DNA of 64,000 bases from Dryomyza anilis (GCA_951804985.1 OX638131.1:8408630-8472629); one strand, 5' to 3'. Counted from the first letter of the stretch, positions 13,201-26,665 are shown. The notes: generated from the letters alone by a model not told the origin. Made by a program: numbers and translations.

Positions 13201-14340
13201 AGTAAAAAACTTAAAATTTTACAATCTTTTATTATAATTAATTCTACACATATCTTTGGCATATAATTTGCATAATTTTTGCAAAAAAAAAAAATCGCAC
13301 AATAATTAAAATATGCAGTCTTTCTTTCACATAATATTGCTTTAAATTTTTGATATGCCCTATTTTAAATGATGTTATATTCATCACAATTATATAATGT
13401 CAACATTTAATATTTTTCATTGTTTATTATTATTTTGAAACAATTTAATCAGCCATTATATTAATATAATTAATGCTTTATTTAACTTTTTGTCATTTAT
13501 TTAATTTTTGTCATTTAATAATTTCTCGAAAAACTATATAAAATGGGGAAAGTTAAATACTTAATTGCAAAAAAAAAAAACAATGAATATAAAACATATA
13601 TATTTTTTTGTAAATTTAAATCCAAATCCATAAATTTGAAATTTTCTTTGAAATAGGTCACAAAAAATGAAAAACTTTATCATCTTGTACTAATTCCATA
13701 TTTTGCATCAAGCTAAATATTATAAGTTTGTCTTACGCTAGAATTTTTCAAAAATTAACACTTCATGGCCAGCATCGCTTTAACACACACACACACACCT
13801 CAAATTGACTGTCATTTGTCAGTAATTAAAATGTTGACATTTTTAATGAGAATTTTGTGCAAATTATTTTTTTAGGTTTTATCGCATTATAAGTCTCGGT
13901 TAAGTCATCGCATGATATAATAACAGACGACAACCAAAGCAAACATAAGTTTAAAATAAAAAAAAAGAAAAATATTAATCATAAAAGTGACAACTATAAT
14001 AACAAGAACAACCAGAGCGACCGACAACAAGTCATAGAACAAGTCAACCAAATTTGTTGCCATAAAAGTTGCTCACATTTCGCAATGACTTTGGTGACAA
14101 CGAACGCAATGCGTCGTTTATAGTAACTATAAAATACTTTAGTATTATTGACTAAATTGCGTTGAATAACAAAGCAATGTCAAGTGTTCTTATGGTCAAA
14201 TTGTATGGGGCCAAAAACACGGGTTAATCAGATTTAAAATAAATCAAGTTTATATATTGAGCAACCAAAATGTGATTTTCTACTTCTTAAATTGCAGCAG
14301 AAATAGCTTTAATTAATAAATATAATGTTTTATTAAATGA
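13201..14340. other. Non-repetitive AT-rich noncoding stretch
   Basis: Only a short (AC)n run near 13780 was noted. No gene recognised. Confidence 0.5.
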
Positions 14341-16319
14341 ATTGCATTGAAACTATATATAACATTTAATACAAGCATAGTAAATATCTTTAAATTTAAT
14401 AAAAAACCTATTGAAATGGGTGAACCTTAATATCAATATTAAAATTAAATAGAAACATAATAAAAAGCATGAACTTGAAAATGGATATTTTGATTTTATA
14501 TAGAAAATGTATAAATATGTATTTAAAATAATTAAAAACACGGTAAATAAGTTAAAATTTAATAGAAATATAATAAAAACTTTAAAATGAAATATGCACA
14601 TTGTAAAAATTGAATAGAAATATAGTAATATAACTAAGAGAGATTAACAAATTAACAAGTGGATATTTCGATTACAATACATATAATAGAATTAATACAA
14701 ATGCATTAAACAAAACTGAAAACGTAGTATTTATATTGCTAAAATTAAAAATAAATAGTTTTACTATTACAAATTAAACAGAAACGTAGTAAATAGTTAA
14801 AAAAATAATATAAATAAAAACAAAGTAACTATTTGAAGATGTAGTCAAAATATTTAAACTAGGTAACAGAATCTTAATTTAGATTAAATCATAATAAATT
14901 AATAACAAATATGCACTTAGAAAAAAATTAATAGAAACATAGTAATAGAAATAATGGAAATTAATAAGTGTATATTTTGATTACGATGCGCTTAAAAGAA
15001 TTACTACAAATGCAATTAATATTGAACATCATTTGAAACTAAATTGAATGAAATAAAAAACAAATATTTAAATTAGATATAGTTTAACTATTAAAAATTA
15101 AATAGAAACGTAGTAAATAATTTTAAAAATAATATAAATATTTTCAATTAAATAAAAACAGAGTAACAATTTGAAGATGTAGTCAAAATATTAAATCTAT
15201 ATAACATAATCTAAATTAAAATTAGATCATAATAAATAATTAAGAAATGCACATGTGTTTAAACAAAAATACATATAAAACTTTTAAATTTTATAGAAAA
15301 ATAGTAAATATACTAAAACTAAAAGAAAAATAGTAAAACTTATGACAATAAATAGGATGGTAGTAAAAAATTAAAAAATATTATAGAAACTAATTAAATA
15401 TTTTAAAATCAAATACAAACAGAGTAAAAATATTTAAATTAAATAGAAATATAAGATAAATCAAGAAATTAACAGGTAGATATTTTGATTACATACAAAA
15501 ATTAATACAAATGCATTATAAATAAACAAAAACATAGTAAAAAATCAAAACCATAGTAAAAAAATATAAAATTAAATATAAACAGAGTTAAAATAATTAA
15601 ATTAAATAGAAATATAAGTGAAATCAAGAAATTAACATACAAAAATAAATAAAAATGTATTATAAAAACATAGTCAAATATCAAAACCTAATAGATAAAT
15701 TTAAAAAACAAAATCGAAATAAATAAGTAATAAGAGCATAGTAAAAAATATTTATTAGAAACATTGTACTAAATGCAAAAAAGTAACATTTTTCAAACTA
15801 CATAAAAATGTACTAAAAGTATAAATATTAAATAGAAACTTAATAGAAATTAGAAAATTAATAGAAATTGGAAATATTTTGCTCACAAAAATTTAGTACA
15901 AATGTCTTCAAATTTATAAAAATAAATAAAAACAAAGTTTAAAAAAATTGTAAGAGAAATTTAGTAAACATATTAAAATTCAATAGACAATTTTAAAATT
16001 ATTACATTTAAATAAAACACATAGTAAAAATATTAAAATTAAATAGGAAAGTAGTCAAATTATTTTATATGAGTAGGAACAAAATCAAAATGTAAAAATT
16101 TTATATATTAAAAGTATTAAAATTTTAAATAATAGTAAAAATACTTAAATTAAATAGAAAGTATGTTCAAATTTAAGAGAAATACTTAGTTAATTTTAAA
16201 CCAAAACTTGTAGTAGATATATTGTAAACATATTTAAATTAAATAGGAAATTTCGAAACTATTTCAGTTGAGTAGAAATATAGTAGAAATATTAAAATTC
16301 AATAGAAAAGTAGTAAAAT
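14341..16319. repeat. Degenerate AT-rich tandem repeat (family D)
   Basis: About 2 kb built from variants of AAATTAAATAGAAACATAGTAAAA at irregular spacing (roughly 25-40 bp), very diverged. Short minus-strand ORFs (82 and 60 codons) are low-complexity Phe/Ile/Leu-rich translations of it. Confidence 0.7.
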
Positions 16320-16925
16320 TATTTAAATTAATTAGTAACATAATAAAAACGTAAAAATTTAATAGAAACATAGTAAAATTATTAAAATTTAATAGATAAT
16401 AGTAAAAATATTTAAATTAAATAGAAATTGTGTTAAAACTTAGGAGAAAATTAATTTTAAACAGAAATTACTAAAAAATAAAATAGAAAAAAATCTAAAA
16501 TTCATCGAACATAATTTTTTATTTTCATGCATTAATAATCTTCAATAGAATTTGTTCCACAGTAGAATTTTTGCAGCTTTGACAAAAGTCTCTTAAAATA
16601 TTATTGAAGAAAACTAAACTAAAATTATAGATAGAATTAATAAGTAACATAATAAAAGCGTAAAAATTTAATAGAAACATAGTAAAATTATTAAAATTTA
16701 ATAGATAATAGTAAACATATTTAAATTAAATAGAAATTATTTAAAAACTTAGGAGAAAATTAATTTAAAACAGAAATTACTAAAAAATAAAATAGAAAAA
16801 AATCAAAAATTCATCGCATATAATTTTTTATTTTGATGCATTAATAATCTTCAATAGAATTTGTTCCACAGTAGAATTTTTGCAGCTTTGACAAAAGTCT
16901 CTTAAAATTATAATAAAGAAAACTT
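16320..16925 (+). repeat. Tandem duplication with 309-bp offset
   Basis: A segment starting near 16326 is repeated 309 bp downstream. The anchors GTAACATAATAAAA (16335 and 16644) and GACAAAAGTC (16581 and 16890) give the same offset. Copies differ by scattered substitutions. It lies at the right end of the family D array and includes the non-array sequence that follows it, so it arose by a separate event. Confidence 0.9.
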
Positions 16926-18419
16926 TTTTTTAGATTTTATTTATTTTCACAGCACGCACAATGGAACAGTCACAATTTTGAGTAAACATTTTTAATTGCC
17001 ACAATGCCATTGACAGCAACTTGAGACCGCCAACAAACAACAACAAAACTGTTGCTCTTGCTATGCTTGTTCACAGAGACATTGCTGTTGTTATGGTTGC
17101 TGCAATGTTGTTAATTTTTCAATTTTATTTTTAAGTTAAGTATATTTTTTTATCAATCTTATTTTATATCTTATCTGCGGCGCGCTCTGCCAAAGTGTTA
17201 TGGTTGCTGTTACTTGTTGGTCGCACACCTCGAAATATGTTGCTGCTGTGGCCAATGTTGTTGATCGTGGATACCATTTTCTTGGTGTTGTTGTGCCTGT
17301 TGTTGCCGATTTGCAATTAAGCGCCAATTTAGCACCTGATTAGTGGCAATTTTTCACAATGCTTTTGGGCCTAAAGGCGCCTGCAATGAATGCAATTAAC
17401 AGCGAAAAAAAGGAGCGACGCAACGCAAGGCGTTTGAATAATTTGTGTTTTTCGTCGTTTTTATAGACACACATTGTGAGTGTCTAATATTGTCGTGTAT
17501 TTAAATTTAATTCCCGGTGACATTTGGAAATCTGAGAATTTTAGAGTGCAATGCATTGGCATTTCGATAAAAAATCAAGGTGGTAATATTTGTTTTATTT
17601 ATTTTTTTTAATTTAATTTGAATTGAAATTTAACAATTGAAATATTATCATATACACACACCAAATTGTTTTAAAACAGTTCTAAATTGGTTGTAATCCA
17701 AGCTAAGAGCCTTTTAGTTTTGGTTATATGAACCAACTTAGTAGTTGTGAGAACTACAAAATGGTTGGTGCAACAAATTTCTATTTTGTGCGTTGCTATA
17801 AACATTTTACATATGAATTAAATTAATTCATTTTAATAAAAATCTTTTGCATCCATTTGCTTGCGGCAGCATCTTGTTCAATCGCACTTTTATGCCTATT
17901 TTGCAAATTTTCTCCATTAAGAAAACACTCACCCCGTGACACACTGACACTCGGTCGGACACACCTCTGATGCAATGCTGCGCATGCTCTACGTACCACA
18001 TTCAATTAGCTGCATATTTACATTCACACCATTAATAAATTTGCATCTTTTGCGTAACAATCTGACAACGTCAATGCGTAAGGCGGGTAACAATTAATGG
18101 CGGAAAATTAAATCGCTTTTTATATAAAAAAAAAATACAGGCGATATCTTACAATATGGCCTTATATTATGTTGTCTGGCATTTAAGCCAAAATATTACA
18201 CTCATCAATTTAAAACACAAAACACCACAGAAACCCTCGGGCGCCCACAACAGGCGGTAATAGACGCATGAAATGCGCACAACTCGTTTGAAATTTACGC
18301 ACATGCGCGGCGGTGTCCGAACGAGACAGGCAGTCAGTCGGTCGGTCGGTCGCCACACCCTCGTTTGGCTTGTTTTGTAATTTAAACCAAGTCAGTGAAA
18401 ATACATATTAAAAATTGAT
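16926..18419. other. GC-richer non-repetitive noncoding stretch
   Basis: Contains (TTG)-rich and CGGTCGGTCGGT words (18331-18350) and several short ORFs without domains. Typical of fly regulatory or intronic DNA; no gene recognised. Confidence 0.45.
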
Positions 18420-20000
18420 GTTGTACATTCAAAAGAAAAATACGATTAATATATATTAAGATATACTATTAAATAAATATATTATACTATTAAGGTAGAT
18501 ATTTTTATAATTTTTAATGTGCTTTGTACTATTTATATTACAGTTTTAATACTATTAAATTTATGGTGTGAATTTCATTTGCTTTTTTTTATTGAAAATC
18601 AATTAGATGTCCTATTAATTTAATGGTTGGTAATTGTAATAAATATAACCGTAATCGTTTTGCAATACCATTGGTATATTGATAACTACTATTAATTTTA
18701 TATATTTATACAACTTTTAATAATGTCGTGTTATTTCAATGGTGGACAATCATATTAAGTATAACCGTCTTCATTAAAAATGTTTAAAAATACAATGAGA
18801 AAATACTATTGAATCTATACATTCATTAAAGTTATTTATAATAATGTTTTTTTACTATTAAATATAATATTTAATGGATTTGATAGTTCTTATTATTGAA
18901 AACTATTACTTTCATGGTAGTAATATTTACTGAGTATAATTGTAATAATTTTAAAATATAATAAATACTATTGATTTTATATTTTTATAATATTAAAATA
19001 TTCAATAGGATTTAAACTTTTTAAATGATAATTTTAATAATATTAAAATTATAGTATAGTTGTTAACATCTTGTTATTATAAGCTGTTCTTTTCTTCAAT
19101 GGTAGATAATATATAAAAACGTCAACGTTTTAATATTTGATAACCTTCATTTAATATTTTAAATACAATTATTTTGTATGATATTACAAAACAACATTTT
19201 GAATACTATTAGAACTATAGTTTAGTTTTCAATAGCTTTTATAATTGAATATTAATAAGATGTCTTATAACATTAATGGTAGACACTCATATTAATCAAA
19301 TCCGCCATCATTTTAATATATTTAACTAATATTTTACAACCTATTTTTTTATAAAGGTACTAAAATGATTGTAATAGTATCATATTTTAAAATAACAGTT
19401 TGAATAATATATAATATATGTCAATAGCTTTTATTATTGAAATTAATATAATGTCCTATTATTTCAATGTTAGACAAAAATATTAATAAAACCGTCAACA
19501 TTTTAAAACTTTAAAACATTTTATAACTTTAAAACATTTAAATAATATTTTACAAACTACTATTTTATAAAATGCATTAAAATAATGTACATATTGATTT
19601 AATAATAATCATAGTATAAAAAAACAATAAAAAAATTATTTAAACTATTATATTTTTATTAAATTCATCTCCTATCAATTAACAATTGTTTTTATAGTAT
19701 GATACTGAAAACATAATATGAGAAATAATTGATTTATATATGATTTTTTTAACACAAAAAAAAGTTCAGATACAGATACGAAAACTATTTAAACTATTGA
19801 TTTTTTTTTTGTAAAAATAAACCATGTCCTTTTAATTACTAATGATTTTAATAGTATGATACTATAAAAACAATATATATTAAATATCTATCTGTCATAT
19901 AATTTAATAAAAAAATTAGCAAAAAGTTAAGCATGAAAACTTTTAAAACTATAGATTTAATAGTAATATCAATAGTATAGTATACTATTAAATCAATAGT
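18420..20000 (+). repeat. Ancient tandem satellite with a period near 180 bp (family E)
   Basis: A recurrent landmark of the form TGTCCTATTATTTCAATGG, followed by a GACAATCATATTAA-like and an ACCGTCAACATTTTAA-like segment, recurs at about 18607, 18725, 18903, 19082, 19260, 19452, 19667 and 19824. Most spacings are 177-190 bp, some shorter or longer. Units are highly diverged, so the array is easily mistaken for plain AT-rich DNA. No coding potential. Confidence 0.65.
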
Positions 20001-21330
20001 ATTATCTTTGAATTGCTGCTTTTTCAGTGTATAACTCCTGTTAATGTTGTTGTGATTGTTATTTAGGTTGTTGTTTTGATTGTTGTTGTATTTGTTGTAA
20101 CTGTTATTTGATGATGTTGTTGCTGTTATAATTACAATCAGCGCGCCGGAATTACGTAAAAATTGCGTTTAACTCGAAATTGAAAAGGCGCTCGTCGAAT
20201 GGCATGAAGTAATTGAGCATAGTTTTTTTTTTGTATTATTTTTGTTGGTTATTTTAACAATTTGTTGCAAATTTTGTATTTTTAATTTATTTTTACGATT
20301 AATTTGAATTTTACTTTGGCTAGCGCCCGACGCCTTTAAGAGCAGCCCAATATGGCATGGTGCAGCATGCGTAACCGGAGACACGTTTTACATTTGCAAT
20401 TATTCGACTGGGCGATAATGTTGCATTTCCTGCATTACATTGAATTGCAAAGAAAAGATTTTTTTCTCAATTAAAAAAATAAATTGAAAATACAAATTAC
20501 TGCGAGGTCCACATATAAAATGTTTAAAAGAAATCAGATTACCGACATTTTTTAAAAATTCGGTTAAGCCTTACAAAAAAAAACTTTATATATAAATATT
20601 AATAAAATGTATAAAAGAAATACAAAAAAAAAATAATAATATTAAGAAAGATATAAAAAATATAAAAATTATTTTATTTAAAATTCCCAAATATTGAAAT
20701 AAAAATTTTAAAATATAACGAAAAAAAATATACACAAAATGATTTTCGAAAATCTAAAAAGCTCTATTTGTGGGTTGTGCCTAAATTACCGTTGTTTGTT
20801 TTTGAAACTGCCTTTGGCATTGTTTTAGTTGTTTCCCTTATCATTTTACATCAGCTGACGGCTGTGAGTTAATTTCCAGTAGCCAATCGCGATATTAATC
20901 AGCGTCGCAATTTTCAGCACGTTGTTGAAGGTGCCCGAAGTTAGTGAAGTTGGCTGCAGTTAATAGATGGTGGCTAAAGTCAGGCGGCAGTCGACACAGT
21001 TCATGGGAAACGCCAACGACAACATTTAGTTGAGGTTGTAGTTTTTGGTAACTGGCAATCTCTACATTTAGTTGGTTGATTATTGCGTGCTTTTAATTAA
21101 GCCATAAACTAGGCTTATAAAGTAAACTCAGACTTATTTAATGATTTCAACAAGAATTCAAGGCAATTATTATTTTACAGAAGAGAATTCAGACATCAAA
21201 AGAATAAGTGTCAAAATAATATAAATGTTTTTATAATAAAAAGGAAATAAAATAAGTAAATCTGGATATAAATTATAAAATTAAAAAGAAAAATGAAACA
21301 TAACAGATTGAAGAATATATTGGAAGATGT
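20001..21330. other. Non-repetitive noncoding stretch
   Basis: Includes TTG/TTGTTG-rich sequence at 20040-20130 and GC-richer patches at about 20140-20420 and 20820-21060. No gene, RNA or repeat recognised. Confidence 0.45.
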
Positions 21331-23650
21331 TGGAGCAAAACTGTAGAATATATAGTAGAAAAAATAATAAAGAAAATAGAAATGAAAATAGCAAATAAAA
21401 TGGTACAGAAAATGGTAGAGAATAGTAGAAGGAATTGTAAATAAAATTTTAATTTATTTGGAAGAAAAACTTTTGAAATAAATTGGTATAGAAACAGTGA
21501 CGGAAATAGTAAAGAACATAGTAAATAAAATATTAAAGAAAATAGTAAAGAAGATGGTAAAGAAAATAGTAATGAAAATACTAAAGAAATTGGTAGAGAA
21601 GAGTAGAGGAAACAGTAAGGAAAATAGTAAACAAAATAGTAATGAAAATAGTAAAGAAAATAGTAAAGACAAAGGTAAAGAAAATAGTAAGGGAAATAGT
21701 AAAGTAAATGGTAGTGAAAATAGTTAACAAAAGAGTATGTGAAATGATAGACTATTTTTGTTTAAAAAAATGGTATAGAAAACAGTAGAGAAATGGTAGA
21801 GAAAACATTGATAAATTACTACAAAATATATGAAATAAATTGCCATAGAAATGGTGGTGAAAATAGTAAAGAAACTGATAAAGAAAATTGCTGAAACAAT
21901 GTTAAAGAAATGGTAGAAAAAGCGATAGAGAAAAGGTAGAGAAAATAGTTGAGGAAAACAAAATGAAATAGTAGAGTAAGTGGTACAAAAAATAGTACAG
22001 AATATGGTAGAGACAATAGAAAAATAATTAATCGAGAAAATGATAGAGAAATTGTATAAAAAATTGTCGAAAATATTGTTAATATAATGATAGAGAAATT
22101 GTAGAAAAAACGATATAAACAAGATAGAGGAAAGGGTAGAGATAACAGACAAAAAATGGTAAAGATAACAGTACAGAAAATGGTAGAGAAAATAGTGCAG
22201 AAAATAGTAGAGGAAATAGAACAGAAAATGGTAGAGGAAATAATAGATAAAAAGTAGAAACAAAGGTAGTGAAAAAAGGAGGGAAAAACAGAAAAACAAA
22301 TGTTCGAGAAAAAGGTAAATGAAATGGTTGAACAATTTTTATAGAAATGGTAGAGAAAATTATAGAGAAAATGGTTGAGAAATTAGTGGAAAAAATAGTT
22401 TCAAAAAAAGTACAAAAAGTGGTATGGAAAATGGTTGAGTAGTAAAAATTGTGAAGAAAGTAGTACATAAAATGGTAAGAAAAATGGTAGATAATCTAGT
22501 AGAGAAGAGATAATATTCGAGTAAACGGTGAAGAAAATGGCACAGAAATAATAAAGAAAATATTAGATAAAATGGAGAAAACAGTACCGAATATTGTGGA
22601 GAAAATAGTATAGAAAAAGGTGCAGAGAAAGTAGTAGATAAAATGGTGGAGCACTTACGTCCGAAAATGGTAGAGAAAATAGTAGATAAAGAGTAGATAA
22701 AATGATAGAGGGTAGAGAAAAGAACATTGCGAATGTTTGAGAAAAGGGTAAGTAAAATGGTTAAAAAATTAATAGAGAAATGGTAGAGATAATTATAGAG
22801 AAAATTGTGGAGAAATATGTGGCAAAGAAATATTTTGGAAAATAAGTACAGAAAGTGGTATAGAAAATGGTTTAGTAGTGAAAGTTGCGAAGAAAATAGT
22901 ACGAAATGTGATAAGGAAAATAGTAGATAATTTGGAGCAAAGAAAATATTCGAGAATGGTAAAGAAAATGACTAACAAAAGGACAGAGAAAATGGTAGAT
23001 AAAATGGTAGTAAAAATATTGTGGAAAAAATCGCAAAGAAAATGGTGCAGAAAATTATAAGGAAAATAGTAGAGAAAATAGTAGAGAAACGGGTAATGCA
23101 AATGGTTAAAAAATGGCAGAGAAAATGGTAGAGTGAATGGTAGAGTAGCCGCGGTAGCTCAGTGGTTAGTGCGTTGGACTGCGAGCCGAAAGGTCCCCGG
23201 TTCAAGCCTGGACTGGGGCTAACAACATCTTTTCATAGAAACATTTTTCTATACCGCGCTACCTCTCGGCAGTAAATGGCAAACCTACGAGAGTAAAACA
23301 TTGCCTATGAAAAGCTATCACCCGCCGTTCGGATTCGGCAATAAACTGTAGGTCCCACCAATTTGAGTACAAATATAATACGCACAGCTCAAAATGGTGA
23401 GAGAGCTCGGCCGAAGTTCTAAACAGGACTGTAGCGCCAAACTATTATTATATTATTGAATGGTAGAGTAAATGGTAGAGAATGGTAGAGAAATGTTAAA
23501 AAGTAGTAGACATAGCGATAAACAAAACAGTAGAGCAAAAAGTTATGAAAATTAAATTTGTTTTGAAAAAATAATAGAAAATGGAAAAGGAAATGGTAGA
23601 AAAATAGCTAAAAAATGGTACAACAATTAGTAAAAGAATATTGTAAATAA
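21331..23650 (+). repeat. 12-bp minisatellite (family F), interrupted by a SINE
   Basis: More than 2 kb of variants of AAAATGGTAGAG and AAAATAGTAGAG. Because 12 is a multiple of three, long spurious ORFs run through it (203, 129 and 102 codons on the minus strand, 76 on the plus), rich in Phe/Leu/Ser/Tyr. The array resumes after the SINE at 23148-23457 and fades by 23650. Confidence 0.95.
23148..23457 (+). mobile_element. tRNA-derived SINE (family 1), copy 1, with 13-bp target duplication
   Basis: The first ~75 bp are tRNA-like, with a pol III box A (TAGCTCAGTGG) and box B (GGTTCAAGCC). The body ends in a short ATT-rich tail (CTATTATTATATTATT). The 13-mer GAATGGTAGAGTA precedes it (23135-23147) and follows it (23458-23470), as expected for a LINE-mobilised SINE, though the host array itself contains similar words. 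Copy 2 at 56693 is nearly identical over its length except for a nested insertion, so copy 1 serves as the empty-site reference. Not an ordinary tRNA gene: the anticodon stem is mismatched and a ~235-bp unrelated body follows. Confidence 0.92.
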
Positions 23651-23688
23651 TTAGGGAAGGAAAAAAAGGCAAATCCCAGTCTGCCATG

Positions 23689-24055
23689 TATCGAAGACTT
23701 TCGATACCTCGAAACTTTCTCGAATAAATTCGATAAAAAAGTTCGATCTCGTTGCTTTCTCGGTTCTAATTTTTAAAACATTTCGCACATTCATATTCTT
23801 TGACAATATACGATATTTAAACATTTCTCAAATCGATATCGCAATATTTTTCGCAGCAATCTCGAATTTGGATCATTATTTTCTTCGATTTGGTTCCTAT
23901 TTCGAAAATTTTTTCGTATCGAGAAAACTCCCACAGAACGTTCCGATATCTAATACCATCTAAGTCCAATATGACGCTCGATATCGTTACGAGAATGGGT
24001 TCGATATCGTGTGATTTCTCCATCTACTCGCAATGATCTCGTAACGATATCGATA
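23689..24055. promoter_or_regulatory. Dense CGATA/TATCG cluster with an exact DRE octamer
   Basis: Fourteen CGATA or TATCG pentamers occur in 367 bp, against fewer than one expected in random sequence. They include the palindromic TATCGATA at 24048-24055, the consensus DNA-replication-related element bound by DREF, and CGATATCG words. A perfect 16-bp inverted repeat, CGATATCGTTACGAGA at 23979-23994, recurs inverted at 24037-24052. In Drosophila such clusters mark DREF promoters and BEAF-32 boundaries; here that role is inference. A degenerate short repeat is the main alternative. Confidence 0.5.
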
Positions 24056-26130
24056 CGAATGGCATACTAGGATCATTTAAATAGCCTCAAATAAAAAAAG
24101 TATAATATATAGGTGAATAACTATAACACAAAATTAACATAAACTATTTTGTATTCATGTCCTGCCTGTATTTTTTTCCTGTTGTCTCATGAGACGCACA
24201 AAATGTTGCCGATGCCTGTTGGCAGCCTCTGTTTTGTTTGTGTAACAACATGTGCAACAACGCCGTCAGCATCATCAACAACATGACGCTTAACTGATCA
24301 GATCGATGACGCGATGCAGCGCAATTCGAATATTTATGGCGCATTTAAGATTTGTGTCTGGAGGCTGCGTGTGTATGTGTGTGGATCAATGAATAAATTC
24401 ATAAATAAAAGAAAAATGATTAAATCATTAGGTAAATGAATGAGTGGGTTATTTTTGTGGTAGATTTTGTAGGATTTTTTAATTGTGACTTATGCAAGCA
24501 ATTGTAAATAAATGTAAAATTAATTACAAAATAATACAATGTAAATAAAAAATATATTTGCTTTGATGAAATAAATGTTATTTTACATGATTTAAGAAAA
24601 TACTATAAATGAAAATTTTAAATTAATTTCTTTATAAAATAAATATGTTAGACACATTCCAATTTTAATATTAAAAAAATCATTAATTTAAAAAAACACT
24701 TTTTGGAAAGCATTAAAAATCACAAAAACCATTTTGTTCAATGTAATATGAACATTTTTAAAATTGTTATAATTTATTATTCGATTTATTTTAATTTTTA
24801 AAATTTAATACAAAAAAATATTAGTTTTCCATTTTGTATTTATTTTACAATTTGCCATTTCATGCATTAACCCTTTATGCCGCCTGACATTTGCAATTTA
24901 ATCAATTTCCTTTAACGAAATTTATAGCCGGTCTTAGTTGCATTGCTGACACAGTGACTTGGTCACACAAAAAGCACCCACCACCAGCAGCAGCAACTCA
25001 ACAACAGTTGGCAGACACACGAAAGCAACATTGTGTCGCAGCAACAGACTTGCAAAAAAAATCGACACACAGACAGTCGGACGGACAAAAAGTGCGTTGC
25101 GCCTGCGACGTTTTGATTTACGCGAACGCAAATCAATTTTCGCAAAATTTGAAACTAAAACTGAAACCGAAACTGGAGTCGCGTCGAGTGGGCCCGCAGC
25201 CTGAGTGCACGGCTGGCTTACATAATATGCAAGACTTTGACGCAATCGATGCGAGCGCTAAATTATAGTGAAGCTAAAAAATAAATACTAGAAAAAAAAT
25301 GTATTAAAAACTACTAAAATAAGTTTGTGTCATAAATAACGCAGACTTTGACGCCACACGACCAGCAGCAAATAATTAAAAATTAAATAATACTAGCATA
25401 AAAGCCGTAAAATTCTTATATTATAACACAGATATGTGCAATTTAAACAAAATTAATATGAAAAATCGTTAAAAATCAACTAAACTCAATACAAAACAAA
25501 AGACTTAAGCAACGAACGCGCGTACAGTTGACCTGCTGCTGTGAAGAACAAAAGCAGGCCGCCGTTTGTTGTTCGTAGTCCCAATTGTTGTTGTTATTGT
25601 TAGCTAAATTGTTGTTGTTTTATTTGTTGTCAATAATATTGTTGTTGTTTTTGTTATATTTTTTTAATACGCACTTTTGTGAAGCTACATTGCCTGACAA
25701 TCGGTCGCCTGACAGTTGGTTGTCGCACACAAAAGTATCCTTTCGAATATTCAAATTTGCATTGGTTTCGCATAGAATTTAGCGGCAATTTATGACCTCA
25801 ATACAACCTATAAAATGCAATCAACAGTATGAGCAACAACTGCAACACAACAACAGCACAACACAATAAACTTTAATTTGGTAAAAGTTCAACAAGTTGG
25901 TAGCGGCAACAAGTTTAAGACCTATTTTCGATGACTGTCGAATTTTGTTTTTATTTTTTTTTTAAATTTGTTTGCAATTTAATTAAAGCACTTGAACGCA
26001 ATAAAAGTGTTGCTGCTGCTGTCATGCGTTTATGTGAAATGACATCGTTGCATGTGGCAACAACTGTCGACACTTGAGTCGGTAGGCGACAGTTGCGCAG
26101 GTATTTTTGCATTTTACTTTTAGTATTTTT
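24056..26130. other. Non-repetitive noncoding stretch with GC-richer island
   Basis: The island at 24880-25265 carries overlapping ORFs on both strands (125 codons plus, 103 minus), none with a recognisable domain; the CAG/CAA-rich part reads differently in each frame. I treat it as regulatory or intronic DNA. 25500-26110 is similar, with (TTG)n runs. Confidence 0.4.
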
Positions 26131-26665
26131 GTTTAATTTTTATTTATTTTTTGCTGTTTTTTTACATTATATTTCAAAATTTTGTACGTTTTATACCTTT
26201 CATATTTAAAAATGTAATTTATTATTTTTTATTATTTGATTTTATTATTTTTTATTAATTTTTATTACATTTATAAATTTTTATTATTTTTTTTATTATT
26301 TTTATTATTTATTTTATTTTTAAATTTTTTTTATATTATTTTTATTATTTTCTTTTTTTTATTTGTTATACTAATTTTTATTATGTTTTATTAAATATTT
26401 TTTATTAATTGTTAATTTTAATTTTTATTTTATTAGTTTTTTTATTAATTTTAATTATTATTTATAAATTTGTATTAATCTTTCGAAATTTTTCTTAATT
26501 TTTTTATAAATTTTTATTATTTATTTATTATTTATTTTTATTTTTTTTCATTTTTTTTATTATTTTTCAATATTTTTTAATATTTTTTATTATTTTGTAT
26601 TATTATTTATTATTTTTTATAATTTTTTATTATTTGTTATTATTTTTAATTATTTTTTATTATTA
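26131..26665 (+). repeat. T-rich TTATTATTTTTTA low-complexity array, left block
   Basis: Irregular repetition of TTATTATTTTT. Separated from the next block by about 370 bp of ordinary sequence (26666-27035). Confidence 0.85.

Noticed and set aside
14341..16319. Degenerate retrotransposon body
   Set aside because: No reverse-transcriptase or other protein motif in any frame; only short AT-rich repeated words.
21724..22335. 203-codon minus-strand ORF, membrane-like composition
   Set aside because: Phe/Leu/Tyr runs come from the 12-bp array of family F; overlapping frames are open as well.
23148..23222. tRNA gene (box A and box B present)
   Set aside because: Anticodon stem mismatched, and the tRNA-like part is fused to a body that recurs as a unit at 56.7 kb; it is the head of a SINE.
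24891..25268. 125-codon ORF in a GC-richer island
   Set aside because: Overlapped by ORFs of similar length in other frames and on the other strand, no domain, no splice signals; looks like noncoding GC-rich DNA.
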